This document shows positions 17,719-25,414 of a DNA stretch of 38,078 nucleotides, one piece after another. The translations under genes and the position numbers were made by a program. The DNA is from Micavibrio sp. (lineage in GTDB: Bacteria; Pseudomonadota; Alphaproteobacteria; Micavibrionales; Micavibrionaceae). Location: assembly GCA_012960155.1 (NCBI GenBank), contig DUBU01000039.1:195573-233650 (forward strand), read 5' to 3'. Under the pieces are notes generated by a model. That model had not been told where the DNA came from. It did not search any database and was given only the letters and a program-made list of their open reading frames with translations. The number at the start of each line of letters is the position of its first letter. The stretch's first letter is position 1.

Positions 17719-18030
17719 ATGACAATGAAAGCTATAACAAAAATAAATTTAAGCGCGTTAGCCTGCGGAGCGTTTCTGGGAAGTCTGCTTTTTGTTGATA
17801 ATGAGCCCACTCAAGCTACAAAAAATAACGCAGACACAAACTTTGTTTCGGCCTTACCGGAACGAACGAAGGAACAATGTGACATACCAATTTTTCAGAA
17901 TCGAAGAACTACCCAAGGGTATCTGAGATGCATTATTTCAGAACAACCGCTTAGCCCCGAAGAAGCAAGAAATCTCCCTTCCTTCACTGGCGAGGCACGC
18001 CCAGCTGATCCGTTCGCATTTAGAATCTAG
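17719..18030 (+). CDS. Small exported protein of unknown function
   Basis: I do not recognise this 103-residue protein. A basic N-terminus (MTMKAITKIN) and a hydrophobic core (LSALACGAFLGSLLFV) look like a signal peptide with possible cleavage near QAT. The mature part is short and polar and has two cysteines (EQCDIPIF and YLRCIIS) that could form a disulfide in the periplasm. No clear ribosome site precedes the ATG at 17719; ATG 17725 is an equal alternative. It is the only plus-strand gene between rpsO and glnA. It could be a spurious frame, but the signal-peptide architecture argues for a real gene. Confidence 0.6.
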   Translation: MTMKAITKINLSALACGAFLGSLLFVDNEPTQATKNNADTNFVSALPERTKEQCDIPIFQNRRTTQGYLRCIISEQPLSPEEARNLPSFTGEARPADPFAFRI

Positions 18031-18032
18031 AT

Positions 18033-18069
18033 AAAAAAATTTCGGCCCTGCTAATCTGCAAGGCCGAAA
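18033..18069 (-). terminator. Terminator of hup
   Basis: TTTCGGCC (18040-18047) and GGCCGAAA (18062-18069) form a perfect eight-base-pair stem with a 14-base loop. On the minus strand it is followed by seven T (plus 18033-18039), 28 bases after the hup stop. Confidence 0.85.
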
Positions 18070-18096
18070 CTATGAATTCTGTGTTACAAGAACTAA

Positions 18097-18372
18097 TTAC
18101 TTGTTAACAGCTTCCTTCAGTTCTTTACCAGCTTTGAATTTAGGCTGTTTAGAAGCAGGAATGTTGATCTTTTCGCCTGTGCGTGGGTTGCGGCCTGTTG
18201 TAGCTGCACGCTTAGCAACTGTGAATGTACCGAAACCAACCAGACGTACTTCGCCGCCTTTTTTAAGTGTCATTTTGATGCTGTCGAAAATTGCTTCAAC
18301 TGCAGCTTGTGCTTTAGTTTTTGGCAGGTCAGCTTTTTTAGCAACTTCAGTTACGAGTTCTTGCTTGTTCAT
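18097..18372 (-). CDS. hup: DNA-binding protein HU
   Basis: A nucleoid-associated protein that bends DNA non-specifically. The 91 residues give the full HU fold: MNKQELVTEVAKKADLPKTKAQAAVEAIFDSI, then GGEVRLVGFGTFTVAKRAATTGRNPRTGEKINIPASKQPKFKAGKELKEAVN, including the GRNPRTG arm tip with the proline that intercalates in DNA. The start at ATG 18372 has AAGGGG upstream; a longer frame to 18402 adds non-homologous residues. It follows lon, a common alphaproteobacterial order. CGTAA/TTACG (18421-18435) upstream is a possible operator or hairpin. Confidence 0.97.
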   Translation of the reverse strand: MNKQELVTEVAKKADLPKTKAQAAVEAIFDSIKMTLKKGGEVRLVGFGTFTVAKRAATTGRNPRTGEKINIPASKQPKFKAGKELKEAVNK

Positions 18373-18420
18373 GGGAAATACCCCTTCTGTATAAGTTAAC
18401 AATTAAGTTATTACCGCCTC

Positions 18421-18435
18421 CGTAAAACCATTACG
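18421..18435. repeat. Short inverted repeat upstream of hup
   Basis: CGTAA at 18421-18425 and TTACG at 18431-18435 are separated by five bases, about 50 bases upstream of the hup start in the 151-base lon-hup gap. It could be an operator; the role is unknown. A second imperfect repeat, ATCAT/ATGAT, lies nearer the lon stop. Confidence 0.3.
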
Positions 18436-18523
18436 AAAACAGGCCTATTATGCATAAGTAACCTCTAATTGAATGTCACCAACGCTTTAGACGAATCATT
18501 TATACGATGATTTGCAAGAAGAC

Positions 18524-20944
18524 TCAATGCCGAATCACGTCAGAACCCTTGTTTTCTGCTGTTTTTGAGGCAATTTGCTCAATTTTTTCCTCATTTTCAG
18601 CCAAAAGTGGGTCAGGAAGCTTGATCAAAGCATGAGCAAGGACCTCCTCGATCGTGTTAACAACAACGATTTCCAACCCTTTTGAGACTTTATCAGGAAT
18701 CTCAGGCAGGTCTTTTTCGTTATCTTTCGGGATCAAAACTTTCTTAATGCCACCACGATGAGCAGCTAACAACTTCTCTTTAAGGCCACCAATAGCCGTA
18801 ACATAACCACGCAGGTTGATCTCGCCTGTCATAGCAACGTCGCGACGAACTTCTATTCCCGTCAAAGCTGAAATAATGGCTGTTGTCATCGCAGCACCCG
18901 CAGACGGACCGTCTTTAGGTGTCGCACCTTCAGGTACGTGCACGTGAATACTGGTTTTCTCAAGAAGCTCCTGAGTAATACCAAACTGCTTAGCACGTGA
19001 CTTTGTCAGCATTTCAGCAACAGTCACAGATTCCTTCATAACTTCTTTGATGTTACCAGTTGTCGTTACCTTGCCTTCTTTACCCGGCATAGTCACCGCT
19101 TCGATAGACAGCAAGTCACCGCCAAACTCAGTGTAAGCAAGACCGTTAACAATACCGATACGATCTTTGTCTTCTACTTCACCATAACGGAACTTACGGA
19201 TACCGGCATATTTCTCAATGTTACGCAGTGTAATGTTGACGCGCTTTTTGCCTTTCATAAGGATCTCTTTAATAACCTTACGACATAGATTAGCAATCTC
19301 ACGCTCTAGATTACGAACACCGGCTTCACGAGTATAGTAACGGATAACATGACGAATAGCGTTGTCATTAATCGTAAACTCACCATCTTTAAGACCTGCA
19401 GCCTCCATTTGCTTGGCAAGCAAGTGACGTCTGACAATCTCAAGCTTTTCGTCCTCTGTATAACCAGACAGACGAATGATCTCCATACGATCCAACAAAG
19501 GACGTGGTAACGTCGACGTCGTGTTAGCCGTACAAACGAACATTACATCGGACAGATCGTAATCAAGCTCCATATAGTGATCGTTAAATGTCTCGTTCTG
19601 TTCAGGGTCAAGAACCTCAAGCAAAGCAGAACTCGGATCGCCACGCCAGTCAGTACCAATCTTATCAACTTCGTCTAATAAGAATAGTGGATTGCTAGAA
19701 CCGGCTTTCTTCATACCCTGAATAACTTTACCGGGCATAGCGCCGATATAAGTACGGCGGTGACCACGAATCTCGCTTTCATCACGTACACCACCAAGAG
19801 ACATACGAACAAAGTTACGATTCGTAGACTTCGCGATAGACTGTCCCAGTGACGTCTTACCAACACCTGGTGGACCAACAAGGCACAAAATAGGCCCTTT
19901 GACCTTCTTCATACGGTTCTGTACAGCCAAATACTCAAGAATACGCTCTTTAACTTTCTCGAGACCGAAATGGTCTTTATCAAGAACCTTCTGCGCTTCC
20001 TTGATATCTTTCTTAACTTTAGTCGGATTCTCCCAAGGAACCGTCAGGATCCAATCTAGGTAGTTTCTGACCACAGTGGCCTCAGCAGACATCGAGCTCA
20101 TCTGTCGGAGCTTCTTGAGCTCCGTACCGGCCTTGTCTTTTGCTTCCTTGGAAAGCTTAGTCTCTTCGATCTTCTTGGCAATTTCTTCCAGCTCATCAAA
20201 GCCTTCATTGCCATCACCAAGCTCTTTCTGAATAGCCTTCATTTGCTCATTCAGATAGTACTCGCGCTGAGTCTTCTCCATTTGACGCTTTACACGGTTA
20301 CGAACGCGCTTCTCAACTTGCAGAACGCCAATTTCGCCTTCCATGTGTTCGAAAATCTTTTCCAAACGGTCAGTCGTATTGGCAAGAGAAAGCAACTCCT
20401 GCTTCTCATCAATCTTCAAGCTCAAATGCGCAGCAATCGTATCTGCAAGCTTTGTAGGCTCTTCAATCTGGTTAACTGACGCAATAACCTCAGGAGGTAT
20501 CTTTTTATTCAGCTTAACGTATTGCTCAAACTCTGTCGCCGCTGTGCGCGCCAAAGCCTCTAATTCATCATCAGACTTAGATTCATCCTCTAGAACTGTA
20601 TAAGAGGCTTCAATGAAGGTTTCCTCTTCAAAGAATTCAGTGGCCTGAACACGCTCACCGCCTTCAACAAGAACCTTAACTGTACCATCCGGCAACTTAA
20701 GAAGCTGTAAGATCGTACCAATAGTACCCACATCAAACAGATCCTTTGGCCCCGGATCATCTTCTGAAGGCGTGCGCTGCGTAATAAGGAGAATCTCCTT
20801 ACCTTCCTGCATGACGTGCTCCAACGCTTTAACGGACTTTTCACGTCCGACAAACAAAGGCACAATCATATGCGGGAAAACCACAATATCGCGCAACGGC
20901 AATACAGCGAGTGTTTTTTTCTTGGAAGAAGACAGTCCGATCAT
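18524..20944 (-). CDS. lon: ATP-dependent protease Lon
   Basis: A cytoplasmic AAA+ serine protease that degrades misfolded and regulatory proteins. N-terminal LON domain ([21 protein letters not shown]) and coiled-coil region to ~residue 330, then the AAA+ module with Walker [10 protein letters not shown] and Walker [14 protein letters not shown], and the protease domain with catalytic Ser681 in [14 protein letters not shown] and the partner lysine in [14 protein letters not shown]. It has 806 residues, full length, and ends in a charged tail. A possible heat-shock promoter lies at 21147-21174. The gene usually found between clpP and lon, clpX, is not present. Confidence 0.98.
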   Translation of the reverse strand: MIGLSSSKKKTLAVLPLRDIVVFPHMIVPLFVGREKSVKALEHVMQEGKEILLITQRTPSEDDPGPKDLFDVGTIGTILQLLKLPDGTVKVLVEGGERVQATEFFEEETFIEASYTVLEDESKSDDELEALARTAATEFEQYVKLNKKIPPEVIASVNQIEEPTKLADTIAAHLSLKIDEKQELLSLANTTDRLEKIFEHMEGEIGVLQVEKRVRNRVKRQMEKTQREYYLNEQMKAIQKELGDGNEGFDELEEIAKKIEETKLSKEAKDKAGTELKKLRQMSSMSAEATVVRNYLDWILTVPWENPTKVKKDIKEAQKVLDKDHFGLEKVKERILEYLAVQNRMKKVKGPILCLVGPPGVGKTSLGQSIAKSTNRNFVRMSLGGVRDESEIRGHRRTYIGAMPGKVIQGMKKAGSSNPLFLLDEVDKIGTDWRGDPSSALLEVLDPEQNETFNDHYMELDYDLSDVMFVCTANTTSTLPRPLLDRMEIIRLSGYTEDEKLEIVRRHLLAKQMEAAGLKDGEFTINDNAIRHVIRYYTREAGVRNLEREIANLCRKVIKEILMKGKKRVNITLRNIEKYAGIRKFRYGEVEDKDRIGIVNGLAYTEFGGDLLSIEAVTMPGKEGKVTTTGNIKEVMKESVTVAEMLTKSRAKQFGITQELLEKTSIHVHVPEGATPKDGPSAGAAMTTAIISALTGIEVRRDVAMTGEINLRGYVTAIGGLKEKLLAAHRGGIKKVLIPKDNEKDLPEIPDKVSKGLEIVVVNTIEEVLAHALIKLPDPLLAENEEKIEQIASKTAENKGSDVIRH

Positions 20945-21146
20945 AAATCCAGCTTTCTTTTATTTATTTTCCACCCGGGAAAGGGTTCTCTAGGAAGGCA
21001 GGACACGCTTTTTAAACGACAGCCCAAACAATACACAAAAAGCCCTAAAGACAGTTTAATATATCCCGGTTAAGAGGACGTTTCATTTACCTAAAAATGT
21101 AACTATATCTTCAGGCTACAAATCGTCCCCTCGCCCCATAAACATG

Positions 21147-21174
21147 ACATGGAAATGATTAAGAAAAAATCAAG
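21147..21174 (-). promoter_or_regulatory. Candidate RpoH (heat-shock) promoter for lon
   Basis: On the minus strand CTTG (plus 21171-21174) is followed after 18 bases by CCATGT (plus 21147-21152), close to the alphaproteobacterial heat-shock pattern of CTTG, 17-18 bases, then a CYTATNT-like -10. It starts just after the clpP stop and would give a leader of about 200 bases. The -10 has one departure from the usual pattern, so the call is tentative. Confidence 0.35.
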
Positions 21175-21188
21175 GCTACGCCCGATTT

Positions 21189-21836
21189 TTACTTTTTATC
21201 GTCTTTTTTGTCTTCAGTCTGGCCACGACGGTTAACAACTTCATCGATCAGGCCGAAGTTCTTAGCTTCCTCTGAAGACATAAAGTTGTCACGATCCATT
21301 GCTTTTTCGATAGCTGTAAGCTTCTGGCCTGTGTGGTGAACGTAGATATCGTTCAGTTTCGCACGCAGACGCAGGATTTCTTTAGCTTGGATTTCGATAT
21401 CTGAAGCCTGACCTTGAGCACCGCCATGAGGCTGGTGAATCATAATACGTGAATGTGGCAACGCAAAACGTTTGCCCGCAGCACCTGCTGTCAGCAACAG
21501 TGAGCCCATAGACGCAGCCTGACCGATACACACAGTAGAAACCTGAGGCTTTATATACTGCATTGTATCATACATCGCTAAACCAGACGTAACTACGCCA
21601 CCTGGCGAGTTAATGTAGAAAGAGATATCTTTCTTCGGGTTTTCAGACTCAAGAAACAGAAGCTGTGCACAAATCAGGCTGGAAACCTGGTCGTTTACTT
21701 CGCCTGTTAGGAAGATAATGCGCTCTTTCAGCAAACGCGAATAGATATCAAAAGCACGCTCACCGCGGTTTGTTTGCTCAATCACGGTAGGTACAAGATA
21801 GCTGTAAAAATCGTTAATAGGATCGCGTTCGTTCAT
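21189..21836 (-). CDS. clpP: ATP-dependent Clp protease proteolytic subunit
   Basis: The barrel-forming serine peptidase of the Clp system, which needs an AAA+ partner (ClpX or ClpA) to unfold substrates. The catalytic triad is visible: Ser109 in [11 protein letters not shown], His134 in MIHQPHGG and Asp183 in DRDN, offset by 12 from the mature E. coli numbering. It has 215 residues including a short propeptide and a Lys/Asp-rich tail. GAGGG precedes the ATG. It lies between tig and lon; no Clp ATPase is adjacent. Confidence 0.97.
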   Translation of the reverse strand: MNERDPINDFYSYLVPTVIEQTNRGERAFDIYSRLLKERIIFLTGEVNDQVSSLICAQLLFLESENPKKDISFYINSPGGVVTSGLAMYDTMQYIKPQVSTVCIGQAASMGSLLLTAGAAGKRFALPHSRIMIHQPHGGAQGQASDIEIQAKEILRLRAKLNDIYVHHTGQKLTAIEKAMDRDNFMSSEEAKNFGLIDEVVNRRGQTEDKKDDKK

Positions 21837-21868
21837 TTTTCCCTCTTACAAAAACATAGAATTTCGAA

Positions 21869-21884
21869 GTATGTGACTACATAC
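21869..21884. repeat. Inverted repeat in the tig-clpP gap
   Basis: GTATGT (21869-21874) and ACATAC (21879-21884) form a six-base-pair palindrome with a four-base centre, between the large hairpin at 21886 and the clpP start. It could be an operator for clpP or a second hairpin of the leader. The role is unknown. Confidence 0.35.
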
Positions 21885-21885
21885 A

Positions 21886-21916
21886 AACAAAGCGTATCCC
21901 GTGGATACGCTTTGTT
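21886..21916 (-). terminator. Strong hairpin between tig and clpP, probable terminator
   Basis: A perfect 14-base-pair stem (21886-21899 with 21903-21916) closed by a three-base loop, 27 bases after the tig stop. The tract on the minus strand after it is T-rich but interrupted (TTTGTTTGT), so termination may be partial and the hairpin may instead set the tig-to-clpP expression ratio or stabilise the mRNA 3' end. Confidence 0.6.
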
Positions 21917-21943
21917 CAAGAGACTTTAACAAAATTTATGCGA

Positions 21944-23392
21944 TTATTTCTTAGCTGTTTCTTTTTTAGCAGCCGTTTTCTTCGCAGGAGCCTTTTTCTC
22001 GGCATCGCCCTTGTCTTCAGTTTTAGCTGTAGACTTCTTAGCGCCGCCCTTGGCTTTCTTTTTGCTTGAATAGGATTCTTCTTCCTCATCAGCAGTCAGC
22101 TCGTCCAGAGAAACTTCTTTCTCTTTTACGTCTGCTAGCTCGAGAATGTAATCAACAACCTTGTCTTCAAATACTGGTGCGCGCAACGCGTCCAGAGCTT
22201 GTCTATTGCTCTTGTAGTATTCAAACACCTGTGCTTCCTGACCAGGGTATTTCTGTGCTTCAGAAATAACTGCACGCTGCAGTTCGTGATCAGTAACCTG
22301 AATATTATTGCTACGACCGATTTCGGACAGGATCATGCCTAAACGTACGCGACGCTCAGAAATTGCCAACAGCTCTTCTTCTTCGTCTTTTTCAAACTTC
22401 AGTTCGCCATCAACAACTTTTTCTGGCTGCTCAATAGAAATTTGCTGCTTGATATTACCAAACTCAAGATCCAGCATACCCTGAGGTACTGAAAAATCAT
22501 GCGCATCATCAATTTGATCCAACAATTCGCGCTTCAAACGGAGACGGCTCACTTGATCGTATTCAGCTTGGATTTGCTCTTCAACGGCACTACGTAGTGC
22601 TTTAACGTCTTCCAAGCCCAACTTCTTCGCAAATTCATCATCAATCTTAGCTTCAGTTGGCTCAAGAACAGCGTGCACTTCAACATCAAAAATCGCGTCA
22701 CGGCCAGCAAGCTCTTCAGAGTGGTATTCTTTAGGGAAAGAAACCTTAACTTCAACTTTGCCGCCTTTTTTAGCGCCAATCAATTGCTCCTCGAAACCTG
22801 GGATAAATTGGTTGCTGCCCAGCTCAAGGTTATGACCATGAGCGTGCATACCCGGATGCTCTTTATTGTCATCAGCTGTGCGGCCGTGGAAGTCAATACG
22901 AACTACGTCGCCATTTTTCGCTGCACGATCAACCTCTTGTGTGTCGCGGTTACCAGATGCGATACGCTCGAGCGCTTCATCAACTGATTTCTTATCTGCT
23001 TTAGTTACAGGCTTCTCAAGCTTGAGCTTTTTTAGATCCATAACTTCAAATTCAGGAAGAACTTCAACATTCATGTGGTAAACAAGGTCTTTACCTTCGT
23101 CGAATTCTTTAACTTCAATTTTTGGTTGAAGAGCTGGGCGCAAGCCTTTTTCATTCAATGCTTTTTGTGTCGAGTCGTTAACCGCAGATTCCAGAACTTC
23201 ACCGAGAACAGCTTTACCGTAGCGCTGCTTCAGAAGATCCATTGGGACTTTACCCGGACGGAAACCAGGAAGCTTGATTGTTTTGCCGTATTCGGCAAGT
23301 TTGGCATCAACGTGCTTGTCGATGTCTTTTGCTTCAACTGTAATTTCCAGTTCGTAGTTAAGACCTTCGCTTTTAACTTCTTTAACCTGCAT
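21944..23392 (-). CDS. tig: Trigger factor (ribosome-associated chaperone and PPIase)
   Basis: Binds at the ribosome exit tunnel and shields nascent chains. The ribosome-binding signature is GFRPGKVPMDLLKQRYG near residue 50. The FKBP-like domain (~150-250) starts around KNGDVVRIDFHGR and has FIPGFEEQLIGAKKGG; the C-terminal helical arms follow. The last ~40 residues are a low-complexity Lys/Ala/Thr/Glu tail resembling histone H1, an unusual ending that could bind nucleic acid or ribosomes. The start is ATG 23392 with AAAGG nine bases upstream; a TTG at 23401 adds three residues. It has 482 residues. tRNA-Leu ends 23 bases upstream, so the two may share a transcript. Confidence 0.96.
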   Translation of the reverse strand: MQVKEVKSEGLNYELEITVEAKDIDKHVDAKLAEYGKTIKLPGFRPGKVPMDLLKQRYGKAVLGEVLESAVNDSTQKALNEKGLRPALQPKIEVKEFDEGKDLVYHMNVEVLPEFEVMDLKKLKLEKPVTKADKKSVDEALERIASGNRDTQEVDRAAKNGDVVRIDFHGRTADDNKEHPGMHAHGHNLELGSNQFIPGFEEQLIGAKKGGKVEVKVSFPKEYHSEELAGRDAIFDVEVHAVLEPTEAKIDDEFAKKLGLEDVKALRSAVEEQIQAEYDQVSRLRLKRELLDQIDDAHDFSVPQGMLDLEFGNIKQQISIEQPEKVVDGELKFEKDEEEELLAISERRVRLGMILSEIGRSNNIQVTDHELQRAVISEAQKYPGQEAQVFEYYKSNRQALDALRAPVFEDKVVDYILELADVKEKEVSLDELTADEEEESYSSKKKAKGGAKKSTAKTEDKGDAEKKAPAKKTAAKKETAKK

Positions 23393-23415
23393 ATTTTCCA
23401 ACCTTTGAATTTAAA

Positions 23416-23500
23416 TGGTGCGGATGAAGGGACTTGAACCCCCACGCCTCGCGGCACTAGAACCTAAATCTAGCGTGTCTACCAATTTCACCACATCCGC
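23416..23500 (-). tRNA. tRNA-Leu (anticodon TAG)
   Basis: An 85-base class II tRNA with a long variable arm and encoded CCA. Acceptor GCGGATG/CATCCGC, anticodon stem CTAGA/TCTAG around TTTAGGT giving anticodon TAG, variable arm TGCCGCGAGGCGT, T-arm GGGGG TTCAAGT CCCTT, A73. The TAG anticodon reads the CTN leucine box. It lies just upstream of tig on the same strand. Confidence 0.97.
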
Positions 23501-23552
23501 ATGTGCCTTTTGGCAATTCAGCGCTACTAAAAAACAGAAATTGCAGTAAATA

Positions 23553-25076
23553 TCAAGAGAAATTCCGCAGAATGTCAGGAATTTCTTCTATAAGGTCAGG
23601 AGCAACCAATCCCGCGCCTTTCCGAAGGCCCGCTTCACCGTGCATCCAGGCCGCAGCACAAGTGGCTTCAAAGGGCGGCATACCTTGAGCAAGCAGCCCG
23701 CCAATCATACCTGCTAAAACGTCCCCTGCCCCCGCCGTACCAAGCCAAGCTGTTGCATGAGTATGAAAGACTGGCTTGCGACCCGTACGGGCAATAATAG
23801 TATCTGCCCCCTTAAGCAATATAGTGGCCGCAGTCATTTCGGCCGCAAGCATAACTTTCTCATGCTTCAAACCTTCGACATTTGGAAATAGGCGCGCGAA
23901 CTCGCCTTCGTGAGGGGTAATTACACAGCTCTCGTGCATAGCGTTAAGCAAGACTTCAGGTTCATCGGCAAAGCAGGACAATGCGTCAGCATCCAATATA
24001 ATTGGTTTATTAAAAGACAGACTATCAAGCACAGCTTTCTGCAATGAGTCTTTATTATCTAGTCCCGCTCCCGGCCCAATTAAAATTGCTGTGTTCTTCT
24101 CACTATGACAATGCGACGCAAAATCAGCATAATCACCCGTCAAAGATTCAACCATGATATGTGCCGCACCTTCTTTCTGGTAAACTTGCTGCGCCGACTG
24201 TGGGCACACAATAGTCGCAAGCCCCGCACCCATGCGCATTGACGCTTCGGAAGACATTCTAATAGCGCCTGTCATACGCTCGCCACCCAAAATAATAATG
24301 TGGCCGCGCTTGTATTTGTGAGAAGCACTAGTAATCTTGGGAAGATCTTCTCGCCAGAAAGCAGGCTGGTTATCATATCCAACGCACCCTGTCTCTTTAG
24401 TAACAGAGTCTTCTATCCCTATATCGTGGGTAGTAATATGCCCGCAGAACTCCATTGATGGCATCAAGAGATGTGCTAGTTTTTTGCGAAAGAACGTTAC
24501 TGTTCGCTTGGCTTGCAAGCACCGCTCATCCATTTCCCCCGTATCCCCACAAACACCACTAGGAACATCAATGGCAACGACAGGGAACTTGCCATTTTTA
24601 ACAATAGAGAAGATATCAGTTACAGACTTATCAAGCGCGCCTCTAAAGCCGCTCCCAAACAACGCATCAACGATAACTACATTGTTCTCGCTTTCTGGAA
24701 GCGATTTAAAAGATAAAAGTTTGCCACCCCAAGATTTTAAAGCCTGTTTAGCATCACCCTTATATTTACGGGCTGGCGCTAGCCCCATAACTTGAACATT
24801 ATGTCCTAAGTCTTGCAAGAACATAGCCGCCACAAAACCATCACCGCCATTATTACCAGGCCCCGCCAGCACAATAACATCATGATCGTCATAATGTTCA
24901 TGAACTACGTTCGCGACGGCTTGTCCTGCTGACAGCATCAAGGGGTACGATTCTCCTAATGCTTCGGCAGCGATGGCGTCAGCGGCGGACATCTGCGCGC
25001 AGTTTAAAACAGCACACACAGTGCGCTTATCTAACTCTTCATCCTGACTGGAATTATTTTGAAAACCCAAAAGCAT
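23553..25076 (-). CDS. nnrDE: Bifunctional NAD(P)HX epimerase / ADP-dependent NAD(P)HX dehydratase
   Basis: Repairs hydrated NADH and NADPH. The N-terminal YjeF_N domain (~residues 25-220) has VIVLAGPGNNGGDGFVAA and PVVAIDVPSGVCGDTGE. The C-terminal ribokinase-like domain (~240-507) has HKYKRGHIIILGG, AILIGPGAGLD, PIILDADALSCF, CVITPHEGEFARLFP and GTAGAGDVLAGMIGGLLAQG. The fusion is the normal bacterial arrangement. The frame extends upstream into a tRNA, so I start at ATG 25076 (507 residues); no clear ribosome site precedes it, and the gene may be translated from a transcript shared with that tRNA. glnA, a frequent neighbour in alphaproteobacteria, lies beyond the tRNA on the other strand. 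Confidence 0.95.
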   Translation of the reverse strand: MLLGFQNNSSQDEELDKRTVCAVLNCAQMSAADAIAAEALGESYPLMLSAGQAVANVVHEHYDDHDVIVLAGPGNNGGDGFVAAMFLQDLGHNVQVMGLAPARKYKGDAKQALKSWGGKLLSFKSLPESENNVVIVDALFGSGFRGALDKSVTDIFSIVKNGKFPVVAIDVPSGVCGDTGEMDERCLQAKRTVTFFRKKLAHLLMPSMEFCGHITTHDIGIEDSVTKETGCVGYDNQPAFWREDLPKITSASHKYKRGHIIILGGERMTGAIRMSSEASMRMGAGLATIVCPQSAQQVYQKEGAAHIMVESLTGDYADFASHCHSEKNTAILIGPGAGLDNKDSLQKAVLDSLSFNKPIILDADALSCFADEPEVLLNAMHESCVITPHEGEFARLFPNVEGLKHEKVMLAAEMTAATILLKGADTIIARTGRKPVFHTHATAWLGTAGAGDVLAGMIGGLLAQGMPPFEATCAAAWMHGEAGLRKGAGLVAPDLIEEIPDILRNFS

Positions 25077-25121
25077 ATTATGCTTATAACGCGTATTAGA
25101 CGCATATGAAAGTGTGGAAAG

Positions 25122-25197
25122 TGGGGCGGCTGACGGGGATTGAACCCGCGACAACTCGGATCCCAACCGAGTGCTCTACCACTGAGCTACAGCCGCC
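25122..25197 (-). tRNA. tRNA with proline anticodon GGG on a tRNA-His-like body
   Basis: The 76 bases fold well: encoded G-1 (25197), acceptor GCGGCTG/CAGCCGC, TA at 8-9, D-arm GCTCAGTGGTAGAGC, anticodon stem CTCGG/CCGAG around loop TTGGGAT, variable loop TTGTC, T-arm GCGGG TTCAATC CCCGT, C73 and encoded CCA. The anticodon reads as GGG, so an automatic caller would name it tRNA-Pro. The rest is tRNA-His: G-1 facing C73, GTTGTCG in the variable region, A37 and TT before the anticodon, all as in E. coli tRNA-His. Bacterial tRNA-Pro normally has C1-G72, A73 and G37, none of which is present. A single base change (GTG to GGG) would explain it. Existence of the tRNA is certain; which amino acid it carries is not. 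Confidence 0.9.
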
Positions 25198-25283
25198 ATA
25201 ATGGCCTCTTGAAAACCGTGGAATGAATTACTAACCTCATATGGTACTAAAGGTCAAGATTTTCTAAGTGAAAAATCTGTAAG

Positions 25284-25356
25284 AAATGCATAAAACCAGT
25301 CTTTAAACCTTTACCCAAGCTATTTTTAATGTTATCACAATCTACAAAATGCATAA
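25284..25356 (+). repeat. Two direct copies of AAATGCATAA upstream of glnA
   Basis: AAATGCATAA occurs at 25284-25293 and 25347-25356, 63 bases apart (six helical turns), each with the palindrome ATGCAT. Both lie in the 217-base region between the tRNA and glnA, which must hold the glnA promoter. They could be paired regulator sites or chance in AT-rich DNA. I see no clear sigma-54 -24/-12 element in this region. Confidence 0.3.
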
Positions 25357-25414
25357 CAGTAATGCGTTTTTTACATAGGTGCATCGCAATAAACTAAAAC
25401 GGAAAGAGGACAAG

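Noticed and set aside
25122-25197. Reassignment of CCC/CCU to histidine by the odd tRNA
   Set aside because: CCC and CCT encode invariant prolines in metK and rpsO in this window, so these codons are read as proline. Only low-level misreading remains possible.
25198-25414. Sigma-54 promoter for glnA
   Set aside because: No TGGCAC-N5-TTGCA-like element with the strict -24/-12 spacing was found.
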